A stretch of 64,000 nucleotides of DNA from Oppiella nova (GCA_905397405.1 CAJPVJ010000007.1:1-64000), one strand, 5' to 3'; shown: positions 11,044-21,508, counted from the first letter of the stretch. Notes: generated by a model from the letters alone, not told the origin. Translations and numbers: made by a program.

Positions 11044-11664
11044 ATGTTGATCGCATTATGTACGTTAATCTTTATTCATTTTTGTGCCCTGATTACACCA
11101 GGCCCTGATTTCTTTCTGGTCTCGCAAACTGCGATTAGCCGTTCAAGAAAGCAATCTATTTTTGTGGTTTTGGGGATTACCGCAGGGGTGATGTTTTGGG
11201 CTTTTTTAGCTTTGGCGGGTTTGAATATCATTTTTGAAAAAATGGCATGGTTAAAGCAAGTGATGTTGGTTGTTGGTGGGATTTATCTGTGCTGGTTAGG
11301 CTACCAAATGCTTAGATCTGCTTTGAGTAAGAAAGAGAATATATCACAGCATCATTTTGAGTTACCGCAAAGCAATCTGCGTTTCTTTCTCAAAGGTTTC
11401 TTAACCAATTTATCAAACCCGAAAGCGGTAATTTATTTCGGTAGTGTATTTTCAGTGTTTTTAGCCAATCCACATTTAGATGGTGTGCATTCATTATTAT
11501 TTATAATTGTTTCCGTGGAAACGCTGATCTGGTTTAGCTTTGTTGCCTTTGTATTTTCATTACCTAGCTTTAAAGCCGCTTACCAAAATGCCTCAAGATG
11601 GATTGATGGTATTTCAGGTGGGATCTTTACACTCTTTGGGGCATATTTGATTGGTCATCGCTAA
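11044..11664 (+). CDS. LysE/RhtB family amino-acid exporter
   Basis: A 206-residue, six-helix membrane protein of LysE-superfamily length. The hallmark N-terminal motif is present: ALITPGPDFFLVSQTAISRSRKQ, followed by GITAGVMFWAFLALAG, and the central FLKGFLTNLSNPKAVIYFGS. Members export amino acids or homoserine lactones across the inner membrane by proton antiport. The substrate cannot be assigned. A bidirectional terminator separates it from the convergent lipoprotein gene. Confidence 0.92.
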   Translation: MLIALCTLIFIHFCALITPGPDFFLVSQTAISRSRKQSIFVVLGITAGVMFWAFLALAGLNIIFEKMAWLKQVMLVVGGIYLCWLGYQMLRSALSKKENISQHHFELPQSNLRFFLKGFLTNLSNPKAVIYFGSVFSVFLANPHLDGVHSLLFIIVSVETLIWFSFVAFVFSLPSFKAAYQNASRWIDGISGGIFTLFGAYLIGHR

Positions 11665-11684
11665 AAAGCATGCTCCAAAATTTA

Positions 11685-11710
11685 AAAAAACCTGCTTCAA
11701 GCAGGTTTTT
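11685..11710. terminator. bidirectional intrinsic terminator
   Basis: An A-run, a CCTGC/GCAGG stem with a five-base loop and a T-run lie between the convergent exporter and lipoprotein genes. Confidence 0.85.
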
Positions 11711-11741
11711 ATTATGCTGTTATTCGGAAATAATTTTTAAA

Positions 11742-12233
11742 TTATTCCACGTCTTTGGTTAATTGATAAAGTTCAGCATTTGGACCTTCAATCTTTTCAC
11801 CCGTTGCAAAACTACGTGCTTCTAAGATATTTTCGCCAACAAAGTATTTGCGCTTATCTGCATTTTTATCTAGACCGATAATCGATCCAGATTCATCAAA
11901 ACTAAAATGACCTTGAGTTTTAAATTCTTTGCCTTCACCTTTAACCCCTTCATATTCTTCAGTCAGTTCATAAGTGTGATCTGATTTGAGGATGAGTTTG
12001 GTTTTGATTCCTGAGCAATCAGCACACGGAAGTAAGCCTTTGTATTCCCCAGCCCAATCCAAGCTATTTTGAGCATTGTGTTCTGAATCTATGGTTGGGG
12101 TTGCTGCTTCATGCGATGCAGCAGCCTGTGTTTGAGCTGTCGCTTTGATATCTTCTGATGCATTATGAGTCTGCTTAGAACAAGCGCTTAATGACAGCGC
12201 TAAAATAGGCATGACGAAGAGTGTTTTTTTCAT
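11742..12233 (-). CDS. NlpE-like lipoprotein
   Basis: A 163-residue lipoprotein. MKKTLFVMPILALSLSACSK is a type II signal with lipobox LSAC, so the mature protein begins at Cys18. After a low-complexity linker comes an NlpE N-terminal-like domain: WAGEYKGLLPCADCSGIKT with the CxxC pair, then LKSDHTYELTEEY. In E. coli NlpE senses surface contact, copper and lipoprotein-sorting faults through the Cpx system; this shorter protein lacks the second NlpE domain. The start at 12233 gives a proper signal peptide, whereas the frame's earlier TTG does not. Confidence 0.86.
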   Translation of the reverse strand: MKKTLFVMPILALSLSACSKQTHNASEDIKATAQTQAAASHEAATPTIDSEHNAQNSLDWAGEYKGLLPCADCSGIKTKLILKSDHTYELTEEYEGVKGEGKEFKTQGHFSFDESGSIIGLDKNADKRKYFVGENILEARSFATGEKIEGPNAELYQLTKDVE

Positions 12234-12408
12234 AACATAACCCAAATGAATAAATAATTATATGTGAATGATTTTATCCAGAATATAAATTATCTCCCTG
12301 ATATGAAATGTGAATTATGTAAGAAATTGCTGAGTAATGTAGTTCGATGTTAAAAAGTTAGGCTATTATAGAAACTCTGTTATTGTCATATTTTAAGTAT
12401 TCGAATCT

Positions 12409-12762
12409 ATGTCTCATTTGGCTGAATATGTTGCTCGTATTTACAATCAAAAAAACCACAATCAAAAAAGCAATGATCAAATCAAAATTGAAAATGTCAT
12501 TTTGCAATGCGAAAAAAATTATGAGCAAGATATAGAGATCACTCAGACCACCAAAATTTATACATTTTCAGATGGCACACAATTGAAACAAAGCATAGAA
12601 CAAGACAATCAGTTGTTTGAAGTGGAGTCTTGTCTAGAAAGCTGGATTGAATATCAGGTCATCCAGCAGTCAAATGCAAATATTCAGCCACAAAAAATTC
12701 ATTTTGATAATCATTGTCGTGAATTACATTGGATTAACTATTTTAACCAAACGAAAAATTGA
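12409..12762 (+). CDS. hypothetical protein, 117 residues
   Basis: A small, asparagine/glutamine-rich, acidic protein with no signal peptide or membrane segment. It shows alternating beta-like segments (KIYTFSDGTQLKQS, LFEVESCLES). I do not recognise it. There is no clear ribosome-binding site before the ATG. Confidence 0.6.
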   Translation: MSHLAEYVARIYNQKNHNQKSNDQIKIENVILQCEKNYEQDIEITQTTKIYTFSDGTQLKQSIEQDNQLFEVESCLESWIEYQVIQQSNANIQPQKIHFDNHCRELHWINYFNQTKN

Positions 12763-12926
12763 TATATGCAAATTCATTGCAGAATTTAATCAAAACTGAA
12801 TATTTACTTACAAGTTTTACATCGAATTAATTTTATACATTTATATATTAATTGCTGTTTTTCTATACGAAGTGGATTTTTATCTGATCTATTGGTTGCT
12901 ACAATCCAGCGCAAATTCTTTATATT

Positions 12927-13520
12927 TTGGTGTGCTGGGTGTTTGAAAAATTAGCTGAACAAAGTTTGGGTTGGATGGGATGGCAAATTGATAACCATTG
13001 GGATTTAAACATCGACCAATGTGTCATGATTGCAGCACCGCATACCAGTAATTGGGATGCACTATATGCACGTTTAGCACTGAAAGCTTTGGGTGTTCAT
13101 GTGCGTATTACCATTAAAGACAGCTATATGAAATTGCCTTTTGGACCTTTTGTGCGTGCTATGGGCGGAATCGGGATTGATCGCCGTCCCAAGCAGGATG
13201 GTGAGGAACGTCCAAGTATGGTTCAGCTGATGAGTGATCTGTTTAAGACCCATCCTAAATTGGTGATGCTGGTGACGCCAGAGGGTACGCGTGCAAAGCA
13301 AGAACAGTGGAAAACAGGTTTTTATCATGTTGCCACCAGTGCTGGCGTACCTATTGCACTGGCGTATATGGATTATAAAAACAAAAAAACAGGGATTGGT
13401 AAAATTGTTTATCCGACTGGGGACTATGAACAGGACATGGCTGAAATCATGGAATTTTATGCTCAGATCAATCCGAAACATCCAGATTTATTTAGTATAG
13501 ATACTAGATTTATTCCATAA
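12927..13520 (+). CDS. lysophospholipid acyltransferase-like protein
   Basis: A 197-residue protein with the PlsC/AGPAT acyltransferase signatures: motif I as APHTSNWDA (the HX4D-like catalytic HTSNWD), and motif III as VTPEGTRAK. RRPKQDG follows a GGIGIDR block. Such enzymes transfer acyl chains to glycerolipids at the inner-membrane face; short members like this are often annotated glycerol acyltransferase. The start is uncertain: TTG at 12927 or GTG at 12930. Confidence 0.85.
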   Translation: MVCWVFEKLAEQSLGWMGWQIDNHWDLNIDQCVMIAAPHTSNWDALYARLALKALGVHVRITIKDSYMKLPFGPFVRAMGGIGIDRRPKQDGEERPSMVQLMSDLFKTHPKLVMLVTPEGTRAKQEQWKTGFYHVATSAGVPIALAYMDYKNKKTGIGKIVYPTGDYEQDMAEIMEFYAQINPKHPDLFSIDTRFIP

Positions 13521-13885
13521 GCTGAGTTTGTTTTGCAAGTATCTTTGCAAACTCAAATACAATGAATTTAATTTTTATATGGGAAGGGTGATTTTGCTCA
13601 TTCCCATATTTTGTCGGTCTTAAATATTTGCTGTTGTCCCCTTGATACACCATCTGCGCATTTAGATATTATTTTATAAATAACCTATTTTTTAGCTCAA
13701 TTAAAACACTACTTTAATAATTCAAAAGATCTACATCGTTATTTAAAAATTACTTAATTTTTTAAAATGACGTATATAAATAAATTGTTGAAATTGGCTT
13801 TAAGTTGTAAACAGCTTAAAGCAATCGCGTAAATAATTCTAAAAGTTAAATTCAACATTTATTGGGCATAGACAGGGATAACAAG
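13521..13885. other. intergenic stretch, little structure
   Basis: An AT-rich gap of 365 bases. Just after the acyltransferase stop there is an imperfect inverted repeat (GAGTTTG...CAAACTC, 13526-13556) without a T tract, perhaps a weak terminator. A promoter for the amidohydrolase operon must lie here, but I could not single out convincing boxes. Confidence 0.4.
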
Positions 13886-15460
13886 ATGAATAATAGCGTC
13901 TATTACAATGCAAAATTTCATACCGTGAATCAACTACAACCTTGGGCAGAAGCCATGTGGGTAAAAGACGGTAAAATTTTAGCGATTGGTGATCAGGATG
14001 AAATTCTGAGTTTGGCAGCGGATGCTGAGAAATATGATTTAAAAGGGAAATTGGTGATGCCCGGCATTCATGATGCACATACTCACCTTTTAAAAGCGGC
14101 ACTTCTGAGACTGGAATATTCTTGCCAATTAAATGATCCACAAACCTTGCAAGAATTGGCACAGCAACTCAAAGCATATTGGGAAAAATATGCCTCCAAA
14201 CGAACATGGATTTTTGCAGGGCTCTATAACCCATTGATTTTTACAGCTGAGCTACTGACACGAGAATGGTTAGATCAAGTCATTCCAAACGTGCCGATTG
14301 TGATTCATGATTTTTCATTTCATAACGTCATGGCGAACAGCCAAGCACTACATCTTGCAGGTATCACCCGTGATACACCGAGTACGACCCGCGCAAAAAT
14401 TGAAAAAGATCCCCTAACAGGTGAACCCACTGGAATTTTGCGTGAAGGTGGATGGGTGAAATTATATATGGTCGCACCCACAGAGACCGATGAGGAAAAT
14501 AAGTTCGCGCTTAAAATGGCGGCAAGTATATGTAATCAATATGGTATTACTTCGGCACAGGAAGCTTCAGCAACAAGATCATTCCTGACAGCAGCTAAAT
14601 CTTTGGATGATGACGATGAGCTTACACTGGATTTGATTTGTCATATTCCTTGGAAAGCAGAAATTATGTCATTGAGTGATCGTGAAGAAGATGAAAGGGT
14701 GATCGCAGAACGAGCGCAATATGCGTCAAAACGTGTCATGGTGAATGGAATCAAAGTGATGCTAGATGGTACATCTATGGCACCCACCTTTAGCCATGTG
14801 CCCTTAGATCCGATTTCAGATGAACCTATTACTTACAATTTACTTCTCGATTCTAATGAACTCACTGAAAAAATTCGTGAATGGACCAAAGAAGGTTTGA
14901 TCGTTAAATCACATTGTACCGGTTATGGTTCTGTGCGTATTGGTTTAGACAATTATGAAAATGCCAACGATGTTGAACGTAAAACAGGGCAATTTCATGA
15001 CATTGCACATGCCCATTATGTTTCTGCAAAAGATCGTAGCCGTTTTGCAGAATTAGACATTATTGCTGAAATGTCCCCCGCGATTTGGCATATCCCAGAA
15101 TATCAACAAGCGCTTGGCAAAGCCTATGATTTTCGAACTTTGTATGATGCTGGTGCATCCATGACGATTGGTACAGATTGGCTTTTGCCACCTACGCCAA
15201 ATCTCTTTCCTGCACTGGCAGGTATTTTGCAGCACGGAGATGAAAGTGTGCCTTTGGATGTGGCAGTCAGGATCATGACGTTGAACGGCGCAATTGCTGT
15301 TGGGCATAGTCATCGTACTGGGAGTTTAGAAGTGGGTAAGGAAGCAACCTTTATTGTTTTGGATCGCAATATTTTTGAATCAAGCCCTGAAGAAATTGCT
15401 AAGACTCAAGTTATCACCACAGTATTACAAGGTCAGCATGTGTTTCAGCGTGCTAACTAA
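13886..15460 (+). CDS. amidohydrolase, YtcJ-like family
   Basis: A 524-residue metal-dependent amidohydrolase. The strand-1 metal motif is visible as VMPGIHDAHTHLLKAAL (HxH), later metal-binding histidines in VKSHCTGYGS and DIAHAHYVS, and the catalytic aspartate region in ASMTIGTDWLLPPTPNLF. The layout (short N-terminal beta domain, TIM barrel, C-terminal beta return) fits the YtcJ-like branch. The substrate is unknown. The ATG at 13886 follows AGGGA; the frame's earlier ATG has no site. It heads an operon with a CobW-type GTPase and an NCS1 permease, both interrupted, suggesting nitrogen-compound uptake and hydrolysis. Confidence 0.9.
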   Translation: MNNSVYYNAKFHTVNQLQPWAEAMWVKDGKILAIGDQDEILSLAADAEKYDLKGKLVMPGIHDAHTHLLKAALLRLEYSCQLNDPQTLQELAQQLKAYWEKYASKRTWIFAGLYNPLIFTAELLTREWLDQVIPNVPIVIHDFSFHNVMANSQALHLAGITRDTPSTTRAKIEKDPLTGEPTGILREGGWVKLYMVAPTETDEENKFALKMAASICNQYGITSAQEASATRSFLTAAKSLDDDDELTLDLICHIPWKAEIMSLSDREEDERVIAERAQYASKRVMVNGIKVMLDGTSMAPTFSHVPLDPISDEPITYNLLLDSNELTEKIREWTKEGLIVKSHCTGYGSVRIGLDNYENANDVERKTGQFHDIAHAHYVSAKDRSRFAELDIIAEMSPAIWHIPEYQQALGKAYDFRTLYDAGASMTIGTDWLLPPTPNLFPALAGILQHGDESVPLDVAVRIMTLNGAIAVGHSHRTGSLEVGKEATFIVLDRNIFESSPEEIAKTQVITTVLQGQHVFQRAN

Positions 15461-15505
15461 TCTACTGGGTTAAATTATTGTTTATGTGCGTAAGGGAAGA
15501 CATAT

Positions 15506-16513
15506 ATGAGCGGAATAAAACGTATTCCTGTGACCTTACTGACAGGTTTTCTGGGGAGTGGTAAAACAACATTACTGCATCGTTTGTTGGCCGATGATCG
15601 CATGGCGCACACGGCAGTGATTATTAATGAAATAGGTGAGGTTGGCTTAGATCATTTATTGATAGGTCGACTTGACGATGACATTGTCTTGCTAAAAAGT
15701 GGTTGTGTCTGTTGTAGCATGAAAACAGAACTTTCAGAAACGCTTAAACTTCTTTATTTTCGTGCTGAGGCAGGGGAAATTCCTGTTTTTGACCGTGTTA
15801 TTGTCGAAACAACAGGTATGGCTGACCCGATTCCCTTGCTTAAGCTTTTATTGGCAGATGAAAGTGTCGCGACTTTATTTAGTGTGCAAACCGTGATTGC
15901 TACGGTTGATACCCTATTGCCCTTACATACCCCGCAACAGCGGACGGAAAGACTACGTCAAATCGCTGTTGCAGATAAAATCATTTTAACTAAAACAGAT
16001 TTGTCGCATGCCTTTACAACATTTACCAAGCGTATTCGTACTCTGAATGCGAGTGCTGAAATTATTGATGGTGCGGATGTGACGGCTGTTGCTTTAGTCA
16101 TTTTTGATCGTGAAAAGTATCCAGTTACACGTAATTTACCTGATGCGCAAAGGTTTATGCATCAGACAAATCCTCAAAACGCTTTCAATAACGCAGCGCA
16201 TCATAATATTTTTACCTTGTGTTTATATGCTAACCAAGCTTTGTCTTGAGAACGTGTGACCCATTTTCTTCAGAAGCTGGCACGACTTTATGGCGTGAAC
16301 TTGCTCCGAATCAAAGGGTTGATTCAGGTAAAAGAGTCGTTACGACCGGTGATATTACACGGTGTTCAACATTATCTATTTCCCGAATCTTACCTAAATG
16401 CGTGGCCTAATGATGACCACAGATCGAGAATAGTGGTCATTTTTGAAGGGGAAATTCATCAACAGATCCAAGCATTGTTTGATGCCATTGTACTTGAGCC
16501 AATGACCACATAG
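15506..16513 (+). pseudogene. CobW/P47K-type GTPase, interrupted by one in-frame stop
   Basis: The frame encodes a COG0523 GTPase: Walker A GFLGSGKTTLL, the metal-binding SGCVCCSM, switch ETTGMADP and base recognition TKTD. A TGA at 16247-16249 interrupts it after about 247 codons. The same frame continues to 16513 with the C-terminal CobW domain (ERVTHFLQKLARLYG and LHGVQHYLFP). Homologous proteins usually have tryptophan here, so TGG to TGA is the likely change. These GTPases deliver metals to enzymes, and an amidohydrolase operon is a typical setting. The N-terminal GTPase domain could still be made as a truncated protein. Confidence 0.85.
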
Positions 16514-16640
16514 CAGAACGCCTGCACCCATAATCCTCAGCATTTTCAATTGCGCAATTTAGGCGTAGGGGGATTTGCATCTTAAAAAAACAATTTGGTT
16601 GATCGTAATTTTTTAACGATTTTTCTATTAGGAGACACTC

Positions 16641-18032
16641 ATGGAAGACAAATATGTTCACTCGATTGAACAACATACCATTCAGCAAATCCCATTAAAT
16701 GCGCGATACGGTAAGGCTCGGGATCTATTCACACTTTGGTTTGGTGGAAATTTGATGCTACTGACGTTTGTGACAGGATCAGTTTCAGTCACCATTTTTC
16801 ATCAATCTTTTGTCTCTGCTATTTTAAGTATTATTCTAGGGACGCTTATTGGTGGCATCTTTGCTGCACTTCATGCCGCTCAAGGACCGCATCTCGGTGT
16901 TCCTCAAATGATTCAAACCAAAGGGCAGTTTGGTGCATATGGCGCGCTTCCAATCCTTGGAATCGTAGTCATCATGTATGTCGGCTTCCTAGCTTCAAAT
17001 GCGACGCTGGCTGGACAAGCCATGAATTTGCTTATTCCCTCATTCAGTCAGTCATCTGGCATATTATTCACTTGTGTCGTTGCTGTGATCGGCACAATCG
17101 TTGGTTATCGATTAATTCATCTATTTACAAAAATAACCTTTGTGATCTCTGGTTTGGCTTTTTTGGCAGCATATGTTTGGGTGTTTTTTATTCAAGGTTT
17201 ACCTTCAGATTTTTTCGCGCGTAATTCTTTTTCAGCTACAGGTTTTCTCGCTACACTTTCGATTGCTGCACTGTGGTAGATCGCATATGCACCCTATGTC
17301 TCTGATGCTACTCGTCATTTACCAAAAGAAACAGGGGCAAAGGCAGCGTTCTGGGCGACATATTGGGGATGTGGATTGGGTACCATCATTCCGATGTGTT
17401 TGGGGGTAACGATAGGATTGGTGACACCGGGTGGAGATGTTATCGCTGGGATGATCGCTTATGTACCTGAGATGGGGAGCGTATTTATTTTGATTTTAGT
17501 CATTTCCATATCAGCGATCAATTCAATGAATTTGTATTGTGGTGTACTGACTTTAATCTCTTTTATCCAGACATTTATCCCATCATTTATGCCATTGGCT
17601 AAGGGGCGAATTGCGATTTCATTTTTATTAATTGCTATTGCGCTGTGGATTGGAATCAAAGCATCCAGTAATTTTCTGCCCATATTTATTAATTTTATTT
17701 TCTTGCTCATCTACGTACTTATCCCTTGGACCGCTGTGAATTTGGTTGATTATTACTGGGTTCGTCATGGGGAATATGATGTCGATTCGTTTTTCCATCA
17801 AGATGGGGGAATCTATGGAAAATTTAACCTCATGGCTATTTCTGCATATATTTTTGGTGTCATTGTTCAAGTGCCTTTTATTGCGACAGACTTGTATACA
17901 GGTCCTATTGCCAAGGCACTTGATGGTGCAGATGTTTCATGGGTTGTCGGTCTAATTTTAACCTCTATTTTTTATCTGATGGGGATCAAAATTTTTGGTA
18001 TCAAAGACCATTCATACAAGGCAAAAAAATAA
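16641..18032 (+). pseudogene. NCS1 purine/cytosine permease, interrupted by one in-frame stop
   Basis: One frame encodes a twelve-helix nucleobase:cation symporter-1: NARYGKARDLFTLWFGGNL near the N-terminus and, after the break, IAYAPYVSDATRHLP. A TAG at 17277-17279 interrupts it after 212 codons; reading continues to 18032. CAG to TAG is the simplest change, since many relatives have glutamine there. NCS1 carriers import cytosine, hydantoins or similar compounds, consistent with the upstream amidohydrolase. A start with AGGAGA upstream is intact. Neither half should work alone. Confidence 0.85.
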
Positions 18033-18334
18033 ATTACGGCACGTCTATTGTGATGATGCAGCAATCATATCACTTTGCCCATATTAGGTTTGCTACAGCC
18101 ACTATTTTTGCTGATTTTGAGGCTGTTTTGATCATGAGATAAAATCTGGAGATTAGATCGCTATATCTCACTAGAGGGTGTATTTAAAAACTCAGCAGTA
18201 TAGAGGATGGTCTAGGCAATTTTAAAAATGAACGCTGCTCATCATGATTTACGCTTATGATTTTAAAACACAATCATTGAAAACACGATATTTTTAAGAT
18301 CATAAACATTTTGCAGTATTCAACAATAATCGGC
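18033..18334. other. intergenic stretch without a recognised feature
   Basis: About 300 bases between the broken permease and the convergent lipoprotein gene. I see no credible gene, RNA or terminator here. Confidence 0.4.
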
Positions 18335-18679
18335 TTATTTATTTTTAGCGTTGCCTGTTGTTGAGTGTTGCACACCGCCGAGAGATTCACAGGCTGTCTT
18401 ATAAATATCGTATTGTTGTTGAACCACTTCATCGAGAGGAATTTTAAATAATTCATCTCCAGATTTATAGCGATCGACGTACTCAGTGGCTTTTTCTTTA
18501 CTCACAGCAAGTGAGCGTTCATGATAAGTATTAATTGAACTATGGGCCAATTCTGCTGTTTCAATATTATTACATTGAAATTGGCTGAGCAGTTTTTCCG
18601 CAGTTTTAATTTCACTAGATGTGCCAAGTACACATCCTGTTAAGAGAATACTGGCACTTAACAAAAATGAGTTTTTCAT
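18335..18679 (-). CDS. small hypothetical lipoprotein
   Basis: A 114-residue protein starting MKNSFLLSASILLTGC, a type II signal peptide with Cys16 as lipidation site. The mature part is helical and charged, with two further cysteines (QCNN and TACES) that could form a disulfide. I do not recognise the family. GTG at 18682 is an alternative start. Confidence 0.72.
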   Translation of the reverse strand: MKNSFLLSASILLTGCVLGTSSEIKTAEKLLSQFQCNNIETAELAHSSINTYHERSLAVSKEKATEYVDRYKSGDELFKIPLDEVVQQQYDIYKTACESLGGVQHSTTGNAKNK

Positions 18680-18823
18680 CACAGATATTTAAGAAAAATG
18701 AGTGGCGGAATTGTAGGATGAATCGAATATTAAAAATAGAGTCGCTCGGATATTGTTTTCATTTTAGCAACTAAGTGCTGAATAAATAGCCAGTTAGATT
18801 CATTCAACTTTCTCTCTATTTTG

Positions 18824-19555
18824 CTAAAGCAATGATGTCAGCAATAAGAAACAGCCTGAGGCAAATAATAAACTCAGCACCAATTGTTTAAATTGTTTTT
18901 CTGATATTTTATAAAACATTTGTGCACCAATCAGCGCTGGAATACTCACTGTGAGAATGATCAGTGCAAAATAGGGGAGATGGACCTTGTGGATGGTTCC
19001 TTGGCATAGATAAATAATAATTGTAAACAACTGAATCGCAAAATTAAAATGTCTTAAAATATAACGCTGTTGTTGTTTAGGCAGATTTTTAAGCATCACC
19101 CAAGCTGATGGTGCTGCGCCACAAAAACCACCTAGACCACCTAAAATACCGCCAATAAAACCAATGCTTCCATCTGCAATTTTCCCCAATGCTTGAATAC
19201 GGGGGAAAACAGGTGCAAAGAACATGGTTGGGCACCAAATCACTAAAAATAATCCAAGGATGGTCTTAAAGGTATTTCCATCAATGAGGTGTAAAAGATA
19301 GGTACCGAGAGGTACACCGATCAATCCTGCAATGATATAAGGGAGAACAAGGGAAAACGGGAGTTGATGTTTTTGTTCTTTCCCTAATGCAATGATATGA
19401 CTCCATAGAGAAGCAAACACCACCAATGGTGCTGCCAGTTGTGGTGGTAATACCCAAATCCAAAAAGACATCGCAATCAAAGCAAAGGCAAAACCGGTTA
19501 AACCTTGGACAAAACCGGCAATCATGGCACCGAGAATAAAAATAAACCAAGTCAT
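18824..19555 (-). CDS. TauE/SafE family sulfite exporter-like permease
   Basis: A membrane protein of about 243 residues with eight predicted helices and the duplicated TauE/SafE signature: GFVQGLTGFAFALIAM at the N-terminus and GGILGGLGGFCGAAPSAW in the second repeat. Members export sulfite, sulfoacetate or other organic anions. The substrate cannot be assigned. The ATG at 19555 is a plausible start; the frame extends five codons upstream to a TTG. No clear ribosome-binding site is visible. Confidence 0.9.
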   Translation of the reverse strand: MTWFIFILGAMIAGFVQGLTGFAFALIAMSFWIWVLPPQLAAPLVVFASLWSHIIALGKEQKHQLPFSLVLPYIIAGLIGVPLGTYLLHLIDGNTFKTILGLFLVIWCPTMFFAPVFPRIQALGKIADGSIGFIGGILGGLGGFCGAAPSAWVMLKNLPKQQQRYILRHFNFAIQLFTIIIYLCQGTIHKVHLPYFALIILTVSIPALIGAQMFYKISEKQFKQLVLSLLFASGCFLLLTSLL

Positions 19556-19747
19556 TTTTAAATTAAGCAAAACTGGATAGGACTAGAGCATAGCATTGAG
19601 ATAAGCAATCTTGGTTGAATTAGCCGATTTTAAAAGAAATCGTGAGTTTCCATCATGACTTATTGAGATAAGCATATCTGTATCGTTAACATCTATACCA
19701 TTAAAAACGATCAGGTGTATTAGATCATGAATAAAAATCCATCCAAT

Positions 19748-19772
19748 AAAAAGCCCCTGATGACAGAGGCTG
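19748..19772 (-). terminator. intrinsic terminator after the flotillin gene
   Basis: A stem of AGCC(C)CTG with CAG(A)GGCT. On the minus strand it ends in five T, just beyond the flotillin stop. Confidence 0.75.
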
Positions 19773-19801
19773 GTAATTAAGGGATTATGAGGTCAGTTCT
19801 A

Positions 19802-21508
19802 TTAGTCATTGCTTGGTTTTAAGGATTGCGTTAAACCATTAATATCACCGCCTTTAATGCCTAACTCATTCATTAAGCTATCAATCAGTGGGGCTTGAGA
19901 ACGGTAGCGCAATGCGCTATTGACCACTTGATCAGACAAAGCAATTTGATTTTGTTCACCAGATTCACCTGTTGTATTTGAACCTGCCATACCGCCTAAA
20001 CCATTGACTTGAAGAATCTTGATATCATCAATATTTTCCATTGGTTTAACACTTTCACGAATGATTTCAGGTAAGTATTTCAATAAGGCTAAACGAATTT
20101 GCATCTCAACTTGTTCTGTTGAAAGCACGTTGTTGGCTTCATTGACAGCACGCGTACCTTCAGCATCAACTTGATATTGTTTTTCTTGTGCCGCAGCAAG
20201 CAACATTTTTGCATCTGCCTCACCTTTGGCTTTTAAACGTATTTTTTCAGCATCCGCTTGTGCTGCAATTCGGACTGCTTCTGCATCATCTGCAGCTGCC
20301 TGTTTAGCGGCTTCTGCTGCTACGGTAATCGCAATCGCATCTGTTTCAGCGACTTGCTTTGCAGCCACCAATTCAACGGCTTTTAAACGCTCTGCACGCT
20401 GAGTTTCACGAACAGTTGTCACTTCTTCTTCCGCTTTTACTGCTTGTGCACGTGCTTGGTCAGCCAACGCTTTGGCTTCAGATTCAGCACGTGATTTTTC
20501 AGCAATTGCAATCGCACGATCTTGCTCGGCCAATTCAATGGTTTTCTTCTGTTCGACTTGTGCTTTTTGGATCAGCTGTGCTTTTTGAATATTTTCATTT
20601 TCAACATCACGTGCAGACGCAATACGCTTTAATTCGACTTCACGTTCAGCAGCAATTTGAGCTTCTTCTGCTTCACGTTTTTTTGCGGCTTCCTGCGTTG
20701 CAATTTCTGCCGATTGCTCAGCTTTACGAATGGCGATTTCTCGCTCTTGTTGAAGTTTTGCATATTCTTCTTCACGTAGAATTTGCAAGCGTGCTTGTTC
20801 AGTTTCTAAGTTTTTTGCTTTAATGGCTAAATCATTGTCTTGTTCAATGTCATTGCGTTTTTTACGGCGGTCTTCAATTGTTTCAGTCAGTTTGGTTAAA
20901 CCTTCTGCATCGAAAGCATTTTGAGGATTAAAATATTCAAAACTGGTTTGGTCTAAACCTGTCAGTGAAACCGTTTCTAATTCTAAACCATTTTTAAACA
21001 GATCTTCAGAAACCACTTGTTGAACTTTTTGAACAAAATCAACGCGTTTTTCATGTAACTCTTCCATTGCCATTTCAGCGGCAACAGCACGCAGTGAGTC
21101 TACAAATTTACCTTCCACCAAGTCTTTGAGTTCTTGTGGAGACATGGTTTTTTTACCCAAGGTTTGGGCAGCTGTCGCAATAGATTCAGCGGTTGGTTTA
21201 ACCCGTACATAAAATTCAGCCATCACATCTACACGCATACGATCACGAGTAATCAACGCTTGATCTGTGGCACGTTTGACTTCAAGACGAAGGGTATTCA
21301 TATTGACGGGAATCACTTCATGTAAAACCGGCAATACAATTGCACCGCCATTTAAAATGACTTTTTCACCGCCAAAACCAGTACGGACAAAAGAAACTTC
21401 TTTACTTGAGCGTTTATACAGGCGGGCGATAATCACCCCGATGACAATCAGTGCCACCAATATAATGCCTGCTAAAACAAGAATTTGATATAAGTTTGAA
21501 TTCAACAT
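19802..21508 (-). CDS. yqiK: flotillin-like SPFH protein, YqiK type
   Basis: A 568-residue protein with one N-terminal membrane helix (about residues 8-30), an SPFH/band-7 domain (about 35-215), then a long charged coiled coil rich in Ala, Glu, Gln and Lys (about 215-470) typical of flotillins, and a C-terminal oligomerisation region. Flotillins scaffold ordered membrane domains. In E. coli yqiK is next to yqiJ; the same pair occurs here with a 30-base gap. The coding bias of the coiled coil is repetitive but normal for the family. Confidence 0.92.
   Translation of the reverse strand: MLNSNLYQILVLAGIILVALIVIGVIIARLYKRSSKEVSFVRTGFGGEKVILNGGAIVLPVLHEVIPVNMNTLRLEVKRATDQALITRDRMRVDVMAEFYVRVKPTAESIATAAQTLGKKTMSPQELKDLVEGKFVDSLRAVAAEMAMEELHEKRVDFVQKVQQVVSEDLFKNGLELETVSLTGLDQTSFEYFNPQNAFDAEGLTKLTETIEDRRKKRNDIEQDNDLAIKAKNLETEQARLQILREEEYAKLQQEREIAIRKAEQSAEIATQEAAKKREAEEAQIAAEREVELKRIASARDVENENIQKAQLIQKAQVEQKKTIELAEQDRAIAIAEKSRAESEAKALADQARAQAVKAEEEVTTVRETQRAERLKAVELVAAKQVAETDAIAITVAAEAAKQAAADDAEAVRIAAQADAEKIRLKAKGEADAKMLLAAAQEKQYQVDAEGTRAVNEANNVLSTEQVEMQIRLALLKYLPEIIRESVKPMENIDDIKILQVNGLGGMAGSNTTGESGEQNQIALSDQVVNSALRYRSQAPLIDSLMNELGIKGGDINGLTQSLKPSND

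Noticed and set aside
16736-17409. Alternative-frame genes inside the permease pseudogene
   Set aside because: They lack protein-like composition and start signals; the conserved permease reading explains the stretch.
18170-18240. Possible insertion-sequence end remnant after the permease
   Set aside because: The GTGTATTTAAAAACTC stretch only vaguely resembles an IS end; no partner repeat or transposase is present.
20359-20823. 154-codon frame opposite the flotillin coiled coil
   Set aside because: A shadow of the repetitive Ala/Glu/Gln codons of yqiK; no start signal of its own.
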